From: Stictocephala bisonia
Taxonomy: Eukaryota; Arthropoda; Insecta; Hemiptera; Membracidae
NCBI GenBank assembly: GCA_035578905.1
Contig: JAQJVL010000565.1
Location: forward strand, 287,001 to 351,000
DNA: 64,000 nucleotides
Reading direction: 5' to 3'
In this document: piece after piece, positions 25,813-38,752 of the stretch
Position numbering within the stretch: position 1 is the stretch's first letter
Layout: each line of letters starts with the position of its first letter
Notes under the pieces: generated by a model
The model's database searches: none
The model's input: the letters and a program-made list of their open reading frames with translations, nothing else
What the model was told of the DNA's origin: nothing
Program-made: the position numbers and the translations under genes

Positions 25813-26395
25813 TTTAATGTAAAAAAACCGTTATAGCTATAATAAATGTTAAGTAGCAAATGTACACTCAAGAACCAAATTAAACAACATCTTATTTAGC
25901 AAAATCGAGTAATAATTAACTAAGGTGTGACAATGTTTGTAAATCATTGTACTTTACATAGTAAAAAAATACATACCTAAAACTTAGTTTAAGTGCAAAT
26001 TTAAGGCACTGTGAATCACTAATCAGCTGTATTTACATCATGTCAACAATGAGTCCGTGATTGATGAACTAATTAATTTGAACTATGAATCAGCTGTATA
26101 TCTGTATAGCATTGTTAATGTAACGAACAGTAAGCTTTTAATTTTATTATTTATTTGCCAGGGCATGACCTGATTCTATTTTTATGATACCCTTTGATGA
26201 TGCCTCCATCAAGATCAACCTTTTGGTGATGCCCCTTGTTTAAGTAAACCCTGCAGGATCAAAAGGTAATAATACAAAAAAGCAAGCATTAGCTGCTATT
26301 AGATGTCAACAAATTGTTTAAATACAGTAGTATTACTTTTTTAATTAAACGACTAATAATATTATTTAAAAACATGAATAACGATACAAGTGAGG

Positions 26396-26920
26396 AGACT
26401 GTGAAGTGCATGTGAAACTTTTATGTAATGTCTAATGGCAATCCAAAACAAGCTTGAATATCTTTTAATAGGACCCCACATTTTACCCCAGATATCACGC
26501 CCTTATGTAGGCCTACCTTGTTTTTTCCCAGATACATTTTCCATAAATTAATAGCAGATGTGCCACATCATATCAGACATTCAATGGAGCTCCAGCTCAT
26601 ATTGGTATATGCGTCAGAGACAACGTAAATATTACGTTTGAGCAGAGGTGGATGGGACGTGGTGAACCTGAACATTGGCCTGCTCGATCCCCTAACCTCA
26701 AAACCTTAGAGTTTATTCTGTGGGGGTACTTGACAGAACTGGTACACGGCACAACAGTGCAGAGTGAATGGACTAGGTTAGCAGAACTATAGAAGCTTCA
26801 GTCAGAATTCAGGAGAATGTACATATTTTTGAACGAGTTCATCGATCTGTAGTAGCCTATAACGTGGAAGAATGGGCAATCTTGTTGTAGGCCCTCACTT
26901 TGAGATACTTTTATAACTTT
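26396..26920 (+). pseudogene. Transposase remnant (DDE, insect mariner-like)
   Basis: Near 26422-26478 the frame reads YVMSNGNPKQA, stop, ISFNRTP, resembling the N-terminal helix-turn-helix start of these transposases. Most of the middle is missing. From about 26521 it reads FFPRYIFHKLIADVPHHIRH, then after a frameshift FNGAPAHIGICVRDNVNITF, EQRWMGRGEPEHWPARS, PNLKTLEFILWGYL. Live relatives have about QHDGAPAH and SPDLTPLDFFLWG. The second catalytic D is N here and the third is E, so both visible catalytic acids are lost. Stops and a further frameshift follow, with the C-terminal tail near 26830-26920. It lies between the two terminal repeats in the expected position and is a dead, internally deleted copy. 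Confidence 0.85.
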
Positions 26921-27223
26921 TTCTGTGGAAATATTTGCTATTCTATTTAATGAATAATTAATTCATTGTTAATTAACAGATGACTCATTGTTAACATGAA
27001 GTTGATATAAAACAACTGTTTAATTATGTGCAGCGTCTTATATTTGCTGTTAAACTATGTTTCAGGCATGTATTTTGTGTTACGGAAATTACACTGATTT
27101 AAAAAAATTGTCACCTATGGATTATTTACTATTCGATGTTGTTTGATATGTCTCTTAATTGTCTATAAAAAAAATTAATTACTTTTTTTATAGATTTAAC
27201 CGTTTTCGTGAAATTTGACGTTA

Positions 27224-27502
27224 AACGTTTTAAAAGGCCGCCATTTAAACATTTATTTAGTTAAAGTATGATATTTTACTTACTTGTTTTACCTATTTAG
27301 CTACACTTGTATATTATTTAATTTGAAGTTAATATCTTAAATAGTTCTTGAGTTATAAAATAATTTGTAAAAAACACATACATGAAAATCGACAGTAAAC
27401 TAGTCACCGTAGACCAATATTTATATTGTGAAATACGTTTGTTTTGGCTTAAGGAGCAAGTTTTGATTAAACGTTCCAGAGGGTTCCGGAACACCCTGTA
27501 TA
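27224..27502 (-). repeat. Right terminal inverted repeat, complete tip
   Basis: Inverse of 25621-25812 with about 75 extra bases toward the outside, ending CGGAACACCCTGTATATA. The minus-strand open frame at 27318-27533 lies in this arm and is not a gene. Confidence 0.85.
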
Positions 27503-28301
27503 TATATTTAAAAATATTATTATTATATAGCATGTTATGTGTAATATTTTGAGTTGTGTGAAAATAAACTTTTGTTGTATGTTAGAACAATTGTATTAAA
27601 TACATCAAAACTGTATTCATTTAAATATTAGAGAAACATATTACTTTAACCTACAATATTATTATAAGAATCTATGGAAACCTTTTCAATTTAACCTAAG
27701 AATGTATGCAACAGTTATATAACTTTTTATTATACAGGAAAATTGGTAAAGTTTGAGTTAAAACTAAGTATTCACAGAGATTTATATAATTAAATGCAAC
27801 TTGACTTTTGCTTGGGCTCTCGCAGAGCTGGTGGTTTTCCAAATAGAACAACTTGTTCATTCACTTTATTCACAACGTGTATTTATTTCACCTTATTACG
27901 TTATACATCATTTATGACTAATTTTAAGTATTATAGGTCTATAAAAGTATCCTGTACATGGTCATATAGTTATAGAGTTGATTATTTTCTTTTGACTTTT
28001 TTCTAATAGTAATGTTAAGTGCTCTAAAGGTTTTGCAATATATAGAGGAAGTCAATAATAAAATAGCTAATTGGGTGTCTTTAAGATTTAAAAACACTTA
28101 TTAAATATGGTATAGATAATGTAAGTACGTTATCGGACTAATATTGTTAGTAAACAAATATATACCAATCTATTAAACAATTATTTTAATATCCAGTTTG
28201 GTGTTATGTTTAGGATTAGGTATTCATTCCAAGTGAAAAACAGATTCATCAACATTATTGATTGTTTTAACATTAAAACGTACTGTATCCTTAATTACAC
28301 T
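27503..28301. other. AT-rich DNA between transposon and 70-bp array
   Basis: No firm feature. A GC-richer patch at about 27794-27850 is open on both strands (minus strand: FGKPPALREPKQKSS then a stop shortly after). It could be the tail of an old mobile-element frame or chance. Confidence 0.4.
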
Positions 28302-31300
28302 CTAACTGTGTTCAGAATATATTTACTGCTTAGTTATTTACTATTATTTTATACTTAGCTTATTTGCTATTTGAACTGTGTACAGAATATATTTACTGCT
28401 TAGTTATTTACTATTATTTTATACCTAGCTTATTTGCTATTTGAACTGTGTACAGAATATATGTACTGCTTAGTTATTTACTATTATTTTATACTTAGCT
28501 TATTTGCTATTTGAACTGTGTACAGAATATATGTACTGCTTAGTTATTTACTATTATTTTATACTTAGCTTATTTGCTATTTGAACTGTGTACAGAATAT
28601 ATGTACTGCTTAGTTATTTACTATTCTTTTATACTTAGCTTATTTGCTATATGAACTGTGTACAGAATATATGTACTGCTTAGTTATTTACTATTATTTT
28701 ATACTTAGCTTATTTGCTATTTGAACTGTGTACAGAATATATGTACTGCTTAGTTATTTACTATTATTTTATACTTAGCTTATTTGCTATATGAACTGTG
28801 TACAGAATATATGTACTGCTTAGTTATTTACAATTATTTTATACTTAGCTTATTTGCTATTTGAACTGTGTACAGAATATATGTACTGCTTAGTTATTTA
28901 CTATTATTTTATACTTAGCTTATTTGCTATATGAACTGTGTACAGAATATATGTAATGCTTAGTTATTTTCTATTATTTTATACTTAGCTTATTTGCTAT
29001 TTGAACTGTGTACAGAATATATGTACTGCTTAGTTATTTACTATTATTTTATACTTAGCTTATTTGCTATTTGAACTGTGTACAGAATATATGTACTGCT
29101 TAGTTATTTACTATTATTTTATACTTAGCTTATTTGCTATTTGAACTGTGTACAGAATATATGTACTGCTTAGTTATTTACTATTATTTTATACTTAGCT
29201 TATTTGCTATTTGAACTGTGTACAGAATATATGTACTGCTTAGTTATTTACTATTATTTTATACTTAGCTTATTTGCTATTTGAACTGTGTACAGAATAT
29301 ATGTACTGCTTAGTTATTTACTATTCTTTTATACTTAGCTTATTTGCTATATGAACTGTGTACAGAATATATGTACTGCTTAGTTATTTACTATTATTTT
29401 ATACTTAGCTTATTTGCTATTTGAACTGTGTACAGAATATATGTACTGCTTAGTTATTTACTATTATTTTATACTTAGCTTATTTGCTATTTGAACTGTG
29501 TACAGAATATATGTACTGCTTAGTTATTTACTATTCTTTTATACTTAGCTTATTTGCTATATGAACTGTGTACAGAATATATGTACTGCTTAGTTATTTA
29601 CTATTATTTTATACTTAGCTTATTTGCTATTTGAACTGTGTACAGAATATATGTACTGCTTAGTTATTTACTATTATTTTATACTTAGCTTATTTGCTAT
29701 ATGAACTGTGTACAGAATATATGTACTGCTTAGTTATTTACTATTATTTTATACTTAGCTTATTTGCTATTTGAACTGTGTACAGAATATATGTACTGCT
29801 TAGTTATTTACTATTATTTTATACTTAGCTTATTTGCTATATGAACTGTGTACAGAATATATGTACTGCTTAGTTATTTACTATTATTTTATACTTAGCT
29901 TATTTGCTATTTGAACTGTGTACAGAATATATGTACTGCTTAGTTATTTACTATTATTTTATACTTAGCTTATTTGCTATATGAACTGTGTACAGAATAT
30001 ATGTACTGCTTAGTTATTTACTATTATTTTATACTTAGCTTATTTGCTATTTGAACTGTGTACAGAATATATGTACTGCTTAGTTATTTACTATTATTTT
30101 ATACTTAGCTTATTTGCTATTTGAACTGTGTACAGAATATATGTACTGCTTAGTTATTTACTATTCTTTTATACTTAGCCTATTTGCTATATGAACTGTG
30201 TACAGAATATATGTACTGCTTAGTTATTTACTATTATTTTATACTTAGCTTATTTGCTATTTGAACTGTGTACAGAATATATGTACTGCTTAGTTATTTA
30301 CTATTATTTTATACTTAGCTTATTTGCTATTTGAACTGTGTACAGAATATATGTACTGCTTAGTTATTTACTATTCTTTTATACTTAGCTTATTTGCTAT
30401 ATGAACTGTGTACAGAATATATGTACTGCTTAGTTATTTACAATTATTTTATACTTAGCTTATTTGCTATTTGAACTGTGTACAGAATATATGTACTGCT
30501 TAGTTATTTACTATTCTTTTATACTTAGCTTATTTGCTATATGAACTGTGTACAGAATATATGTACTGCTTAGTTATTTACTATTATTTTATACTTAGCT
30601 TATTTGCTATTTGAACTGTGTACAGAATATATGTACTGCTTAGTTATTTACTATTATTTTATACTTAGCTTATTTGCTATTTGAACTGTGTACAGAATAT
30701 ATGTACTGCTTAGTTATTTACTATTATTTTATACTTAGTTTATTTGCTATTTGAACTGTGTACAGAATATATGTACTGCTTAGTTATTTACTATTATTTT
30801 ATACTTAGCTTATTTGCTATTTGAACTGTGTACAGAATATATGTACTGCTTAGTTATTTACTATTCTTTTATACTTAGCTTATTTGCTATATGAACTGTG
30901 TACAGAATATATGTACTGCTTAGTTATTTACTATTATTTTATACTTAGCTTATTTGCTATTTGAACTGTGTACAGAATATATGTACTGCTTAGTTATTTA
31001 CTATTATTTTATACTTAGCTTATTTGCTATTTGAACTGTGTACAGAATATATGTACTGCTTAGTTATTTACTATTCTTTTATACTTAGCTTATTTGCTAT
31101 ATGAACTGTGTACAGAATATATGTACTGCTTAGTTATTTACTATTATTTTATACTTAGCTTATTTGCTATTTGAACTGTGTACAGAATATATGTACTGCT
31201 TAGTTATTTACTATTCTTTTATACTTAGCTTATTTGCTATATGAACTGTGTACAGAATATATGTACTGCTTAGTTATTTACTATTATTTTATACTTAGCT

Positions 31301-31460
31301 TATTTGCTATTTGAACTGTGTACAGAATATATGTACTGCTTAGTTATTTACTATTCTTTTATACTTAGCTTATTTGCTATATGAACTGTGTACAGAATAT
31401 ATGTACTGCTTATTTATTTACTATTCTTATATATTTAGCTTATTAGCTATATGAACTATG
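28302..31460 (+). repeat. 70-bp satellite array, about 45 units
   Basis: Each unit contains AACTGTGTACAGAATATATG, TACTGCTTAGTTATTTAC and TATTTTATACTTAGCTTATT. The copies differ at only a few sites, so this is the most homogeneous array in the window. Two linked variants mark subfamilies: CTATTATTTT, usually with TTGAAC, and CTATTCTTTT, always with ATGAAC. Edge units (28302-28370 and 31400-31460) carry more changes. Confidence 0.97.
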
Positions 31461-31900
31461 TACATTACGTAAACCGTGTAAGACTGGGTAAACTTATTTT
31501 TTGGGTCTGTGCATTCGTAAAAATAAACAAATAAATATGCTCGATAACATTTAGATCCCAAATCCACATATAGAATCAATATGTAATTTGTTACCATCCA
31601 ATATGTCACCAAGATCCTTCGTTTATTACAGACCAGAGTTTAACGTAACTGCCCCTGTACCTTTCTTGATTAAAATACAACATTTATACAGACTTTAGTA
31701 CTCCTTGATTGTACATAAATCCAGCACGGAGTTCACTCTGGTATTCACCACTTTGTACCTGTCTGTAGTAAGGAATCAGAAAAAAAAAAAAGACTGCGGC
31801 TATAAAATAATCAAATATATCCTTTTCTTTGAAGGTTATGTTCAAGGAGATGCCGGATTTCCCTTAGTGTAAGATTGTGTAAGTCAAAACAGATTATTAT

Positions 31901-31938
31901 TGACTCACCCACCCATTCACGTTCAGTGGTATTGATTC
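31901..31938 (-). repeat. Solitary unit of the G-rich minisatellite family
   Basis: The reverse complement reads AATCAATACCACTGAACGTG then AATGGGTGGGTGAGTCA. It matches the GGGTGGGTCAATACCACTGTACATG unit pattern of 46186-47795. Only one unit is present. Confidence 0.7.
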
Positions 31939-31950
31939 TAATTGATTTTA

Positions 31951-32454
31951 ATTTAATTTGAGTGGCTCAAATTGAGTGGTTGGGATCAATGGACATTAAA
32001 AGTAATGATTATTCCAGTTTGTTGAATTCCAGTTTGTTTAAAATCAAACGAAACTTCAATTGATTTATTATTTTTACCAGCCAAGTATTCTGAAGAACAA
32101 AGGACTACATGGGCCATGTGGCCTGTCTGTTAAAATAGAAATTATATTTCCTATTGATATTTACTCTAATTGGTGTCATATACTCCTCAAGACTAATAAA
32201 TAAATAAATAAATACACTTCATAATCCGTTGTTTATTCAGACAAATTATAATTAGTAAATAAATAATAATTTTATGCTTTATAAAAACTAATGTGATTAT
32301 TGTTTAAAACTTTTTTTGAAATAATACTGATCCGAATGTTTTAATCCTAGGAATTCAACATTTGAATTCATTGCTCAAGACACATTGGTCTAATCTCAAA
32401 GGGCATAATTTGGTTTAAATTAATTTGAGTAGCTTTAATTGAGTGGTGTCAATA
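31951..32454 (+). repeat. Pair of degenerate direct repeats, about 40 bp
   Basis: TTAATTTGAGTGGCTCAAAT followed by TGAGTGGTTGGGATCAAT (31951-31990) recurs as TTAATTTGAGTAGCTTTAAT with TGAGTGGTGTCAATAAT (about 32419-32454). The spacing is about 465 bp. They may be ends of an old insertion, but no coding remnant lies between. Confidence 0.5.
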
Positions 32455-35400
32455 ATCCTCTATGTATTGGGAGACAAACATTTAAAATATTGTTTCGATT
32501 ATATACGTATGAAAAAACAATTGTTTAACTAATGAAACAACAATTAAATTCCTACACTGAAATTTATACTGTATTCGACCACATTAAATATAGTTTTAAA
32601 ATATTATATTTTGCTATTAATGTTATCTTCTATCCAGAATCCAAATAAATAGCAATTTTAGCCAGTATACTTTAGTTGGTCATATTAGCTTCATTTACTC
32701 AACTCTCAATTAATCCAGAACTATTAAAAACTCACATTTAGAATAGAATTTGATTAAATTATACCTCGTCTAGTGGTTTCCCACTAGATTTAATTGAGTT
32801 GAACATTTGCTTAACTCGTTACAGTTAAATGCGTGCTGCATCCATTACGCTAAATTAAGCAAAATTCTACATTAATTAAAATAAAAAAATGCATAACTGA
32901 TTCAAAGATTCGAGGAAAAATGGTTTATCGTGTATAAGTGCGTATCGTTTGCGAATGTTGAAAAAATAAGAATACTTAATTAACAAAATGTTCTCATCGA
33001 ATTGTTTTAAATATCCTCCATATGAACAACAGTGCAAGAATTTTCAAAATTATATGTTTAAATGTTTAAATTTACGTCATTAAATTGAGTAGTAAATTAC
33101 AACACCATAATAGAAACCAGTATACATATTGAAAATAATAACTTATATTAAATAAGTATAATGTTTATTTTAATTTAATCGAACATTTTAAACCCGTACT
33201 GTTGAGGCTACATTAGAGCCATCTCCTGAATCACGAAACATACATCAACATGAGGGTGTCCACTCTATGGTGGAATCGAGCATCAACCCATGTCGTGATG
33301 TCGGACAGTAACTTACAACATAGGCTGTGAATGATTTGAGAGGAAATAGATATAACAGATGATATTTCAAGTCTATGTAATTTAGTTACATTTACTAATC
33401 ATAACTAGTACTGCACATCCATTATTAACTTTAAATTCCTTTTAGATTGATTATTAAATCATTATCTATCAAATGTATTTAAAAATTAAATATTTAAAAT
33501 TTCATTGGCTTTTGATAATAATAATAATATTTTAAAACACTATTTTTATGCTAAAAACTATTTTTAAGAAAAGATTTTATTTGAAAAATGTTATAGTAAT
33601 TTTGTCTTCATATAGTTCAATTTGATTCAATAAGAATTCTAAAGTAAAACAGCTTTAATCTTTTAAATATTAACTTCGATTTTGTGTTGATAACTATATA
33701 TAATAAATGCATGAAGCAAATGAAATTATGCATCGTTCAAATGGTCTACAAAGAAGCTCAATCTTCCATCACAACGTTAAACTATTATGAAGGGAAAAAA
33801 GCACATGGGACTTTGGAACCCTAACATAACTATAAATATAAACTCATCAACGTTTGGCTTGAATGTCCAACAGCTAATTATAACTAAAAAATACACACTA
33901 TTAAAAAAATAGAAAAAATGTAAGCATTAAAAAGTACCTACACATATGAGATAGCAAATTGATGAGATTTGAACTTTGAAATAATCAATACTATTATCAA
34001 CAAATTTTGTTAAGGGTACTTTTTCAATTCACGAAAAAAGCAAAAAAAAAAAAAAATTGCTTTATATTTTAACGATACGGTCAGTAATATTAAGCGTATT
34101 GTAACAAACGCTGTTATGTATTTTTATGGACAAAGAAGACCAAAAGTTGTTTTTGTAAAAAATTAGTATTTTTCCAGTTAAATATATGACACTTCATATG
34201 TCATTGATAACTATTTTGAACTGAAATACTCATAATATAATTTCATTGCTAACTAAAATGAGAATCACGCAGTCCTCACTATAACACAATAAAATAATAA
34301 AAACGAACTGTACAATTGAAATAAATCTGCATGTTTTAGCCCCCTGACGGTAAGACTGTGTGTTTATTTTCCAGCGGCGACTCAGTAGTTGTGAAAATAA
34401 GTCACTGAAATCAGTCATTATTCCGAACTATCAAATAAAGAGTCCTCCACCTTTATTTATATTGTTAAATGGAAATTAAGTTTACGCAGTTCTTATTAGT
34501 TTAAATAAGCAAGTTTTACTGTAAGGCACACCAAAAATAAGAGGTATGCCTAAAAAATCATGCTTTGATAATTATTCTAAATGGTATTTTAAATTTGTCT
34601 GATTAAATTAAGTGTAGCCTACTTGTGTCATACATGACATATTAAACGTACACTATGGAATAGTGTAAATCAAAGTAGACAGTAAGTTCGAGTTGAGGTT
34701 CTGTGATTTTACCCTACAAGTAGATTTTAGCCATATTTATGTAGAAAATACCAATTTTATGGCTAGTTCTTACTAAAGTAAACCTTACGATGGTGCTGTA
34801 TTTCGGTATATGATTTTATATTAAATAAATATATATTTAATTATATTGATATAAATTCACTTTACTAAATGTATGTGAACCTAATTAAATGTGAGCCCTA
34901 TATATATATGCCAGTGTATATGAGGAGCTGAATGGACACAGATAGGCATAGAGTAAACGTCATTTACGGCCATAGTCATAAACCATAATACAGAGTAGAC
35001 ATTTTTGGCTGAGACAGGATTAATATGCAAATGGGCAAGCCGAGCCTAAGCCTATATGAGCAACGAGTTACGGGATTGAAATAGTACACTTAATGTTTGA
35101 GAAAGAAATCGGTAAGTGCAAACGTCTATAATACAAATATGCGTAAAGCTTCATTTTGAAAATATTAATAAGTCGTAGTTAGGTGAAAATAGTTGTTTTT
35201 ACTCAGGATGTCGATGGTTGGTATTTCTGCTTGTTGGAATCAAGAACAAAATCACACAATTTCCTTGTTTGTGTTGCTGATTCCTGCCAATCTCATAAAT
35301 TTTAATTACAAACTGACAAGTATTTAAAAGTATACTCACCATTTACGTTAGGGAGAGTTATCAGAAACAGATCGCTCATAACTCTGACTGCAGATATTAG

Positions 35401-38400
35401 TCGATACCATTACAGGCCAGGTGAAGTGGAACTAAATTATTTTGTAAATCTAATTATCTCGTCGTGCAATGACTAACTTACTATTTTTACAGAGTGCATC
35501 ATGAAGACACCAATAGATTTTTTCACTCAAGAGATTCAATTGTTTGCTTATGCGTTTCAGTGATCAGATGTGCTAGTATTGCAAACAGGCTTTACAACTT
35601 ATAATTTTGTATAACGATTATGGCAGGTTTCTAAGGATGCTAAAAGCAGCTCACTTGGACTTTATCCCCATTCCACTGGTCGTAGCAAAGCCCAGAGGGT
35701 GGGTCGGTGGATTATACGGGTGAAGGAGAGCCCCTATTAAAAAACTATATTCTCTAGAAATGTATTTAGAACAGAATCAGTCAAATTAATTAATTGTTAA
35801 TGTAATTTAATCCATTATTTGAGATCCCTGCCATACTATTTTCCATATTGTCAGTGTAAAAAGTAAATAATATGTTCAAGGAATCAAGTTATTTAAAATC
35901 AAAGTATAATGGAAGCATTACTATTATATTTTGCGTACACATTACTTTGATCAATTTCCTAAATAAACGAAAATGTTTTAAATGAGCTATTATTCAATGA
36001 ATAAACAACAATAAAAACTTTAATATACCAATCACAGAACAACAATTTAGTGATTTATATGACAGTATAGACTTGAGAAATGAAGTCCAACTATGTGGAC
36101 AGTGCTATAAATAGTATTTGTATTCTGTTCTTGGCTAGAGATACATTTATGGATAGTATGGATAGATGGCTTTTTGTTCTGATGATGATGTGTCTGAACT
36201 TGCATATTTAACCTAATATTTGCATGTTTAAGTTGGGAGAGAGGGGCTACAGTTTACATCCGCTGCTAAACTACAATACTTCATGTTACATAATAATGGA
36301 TTATAGTTGGTAATTAAGAAAAAAATCTCTCCAACATATAATAGCCAACATTCAACGTAATCATTCTTATTGAAATTAAAATACACATATTAAACACTTC
36401 ATTTCAGGTCCCTTTACTGTCATGGTCCTTTCTTAACATTCTTACGTATGAGACGCCGACAACGTTGTTGGTATTTTAAGGCGAATATGAATGTATGAAT
36501 GAATATATGAGTGTAGAATGACTGTGGATGAGTGTAGTCTGGTTACTAACTGAGTTGAACTGTTCCTCAGAAAGGGAAATTTATTAATAGCCACGTAACA
36601 ATTTCCCAGAATTTGTAACCCACAGCAATAGGAAGTTGTTATGTTTTTTACTATCTTAGTTTCATAGAATAGGTTTTTTTTAAAAGAAGAGATATGATCA
36701 TTTACGTGAATATTTCTTCCAGGAGCGAAATTTTAACCAAAACTGTAGATTTAACCTTTTAATTCTTAGCTTTTTCAAGAAGCTTTCATAATATAGTCAC
36801 GATGATGAATATAACAATTAACAATACAGCCTTATTTAAGCAAATTCTTAAGAATTTCCTTCACTTTAAGTATTAAAATTTAATTGCTTTTACTAGACTA
36901 TTCTGTTGATTTAAGTATTTTGGATTTAAAAATAATAATTAAATACCAATATATATCATTAAATAGTAAACTACACTTTTAATCTGTATTTTATGTAAAA
37001 GAAAACAGTTGTATTGTACTTGTATGGTACTGAATTGTACAAAATTGTAAGGCAACGGTGAAAAACTGTTTTTGGTACAGTTAGTATATTGATATATAGT
37101 TATATAGTGAAAAAAGACTTACAAAACTCGAACAAGTGTTTCAGTATCTGCTGCGATCTTAGAGGTTCTGCCAAATCAATTTGGCAAAGTTCCTAACTGT
37201 ATTTTCCAATTTCCTCTCTATTTCATACGTGGTATAAGCCTATCGGCCCATGCATTTAATAATTATTTCTTATTATTGTAACATCTATGAATATATGTTA
37301 TATTTAACCTCTAGCAAAACATGCAACATGGTTGCGAATTCATCCGTATTTAACTAATTTGAAAATGTACTCCAAGTCAATGTTTGTTTTTGTATACATT
37401 TCTGAAACCTCAATCTCAATCAGGAGATTTATCAAGTAATAGGCCACTTTTGTAAAACCTTTTAAAATAAATGTGCATATTTTAAGAATTAAAAAAAAAT
37501 AGATTTATATTTGAACTTTACAAATAAAATAGTAACCTTTCGAGTTTGAGAGGGTAAGAAATTGTTATTTTTAATTTATCCATATAAATTGGTTTAGAAT
37601 AACATTTTTATAAATTAATTGACTTGCTGGGGTGTATCATTCATAAAATAATTACTAACGTTTGTTTGTGTATTGATGGTTTGAGTAGGCTGGTATTTGT
37701 TTCAATTTAAGCTACTTAAGCTGCTAAACACATACCTACACCCTAAAATTCCAATTACAGCTAAAATTTACGCACCCAGCAGTATTACTAAAACAAGGAT
37801 ACCTGTTGTAGCACGACTTCAGTTTTATATTGTCATATTGGACCGTTTCTTTAAATATTGAAAACATAATACAAATGTAATTTGCAGCGTATTGTAATGT
37901 TTGAGATACCAACTACTAACCAAACTCTAGGGCCACAGTTTTGTCTAGAACTGTCCAATCTATCCCGTTTTTGTATCCTTGCCGTGAAACAACAACAGAT
38001 CAACCACATTGTATTGGCCTGATAGAGTAGAGATATGGTCGATGAATAACAAGTGTCTCAAACTACGGACGCCGAAGAACAATGCACGAAGAAATATCTT
38101 CTAAATAGCATTGATGTACTTACTGAGAACTTCCCAATATTATTTTGATAATTTTATAAAACATTATCGATATTTTTGTATAATTATTAATAAATCACTG
38201 AGTTAAAAATGTTATTTATTTACATTTAACTGCTACTATTTTACTCAAAATAGTATATAACAATATATTATTTATTAAGTAACTTGACTTTATTTGCTAA
38301 GGCATAGTTAGTGTAGGCCTAATTAGTTTATTTATTTCTAAAATAAGACAAACTAATTACACTTAAACTAATACAACTCAAGTACTAAACTATATAATTA

Positions 38401-38707
38401 ATTCTGTATATTTAGCTGTACAAAGTAAGTAAAAACTGTAAGTAAAAACTGTTTAAAAATGCATTGATAATTTGTTTATGAAGGTAGGACTTTCATGTCA
38501 CAGATTCCAAAAAGCTACAATGATTTACCACAGAGCTGACAATTAGTACATGCAATTTGATGTCAAATAATTCCCAAGACAAGCTATGTTCAATTGTATA
38601 ACCTTACTCAATCTTAGACGTAAACGTGACTAGAAAAAAAAAAGATCGTAAATAAAACATGTTATAGGTAAACTTATTTAAAATAAATTATTTGTAGTTA
38701 TGGCTCT

Positions 38708-38752
38708 AATAAAAATACAAACCTGATACAATTATCAAGTTTGTATTTTTAT
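38708..38752. repeat. Short perfect hairpin
   Basis: AATAAAAATACAAAC pairs with GTTTGTATTTTTATT, then after one mismatch TGATA pairs with TATCA around a 4-5-base loop. It sits alone in AT-rich DNA and may be a very short MITE. Confidence 0.8.

Larger units (their letters stand above)
25621..27502 (+). mobile_element. Decayed TIR transposon, Tc1/mariner (IS630) superfamily
   Basis: Long terminal inverted repeats of about 190 bp flank a gutted transposase. Left and right arms share GGTGACTAGTT, TGTTTTTTACAAAT, CTCAAGAACTATTTAAGATA and AGCTAAATAGGTAAAACAAG (right arm read as reverse complement). The right arm runs outward to ACAGGGTGTTCC, a tip typical of insect elements of this superfamily, beside a TA-rich flank. 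The left arm lacks the outer 75 bp or so and meets the 93-bp satellite at 25620. The element is non-autonomous and old, with stops and an internal deletion. Confidence 0.85.

Noticed and set aside
27318..27533. Minus-strand 71-codon frame
   Set aside because: Lies in the right terminal inverted repeat of the transposon.
35640..35745. GC-rich island as tRNA or small RNA gene
   Set aside because: No cloverleaf, no A and B box pair, and no family recognised.
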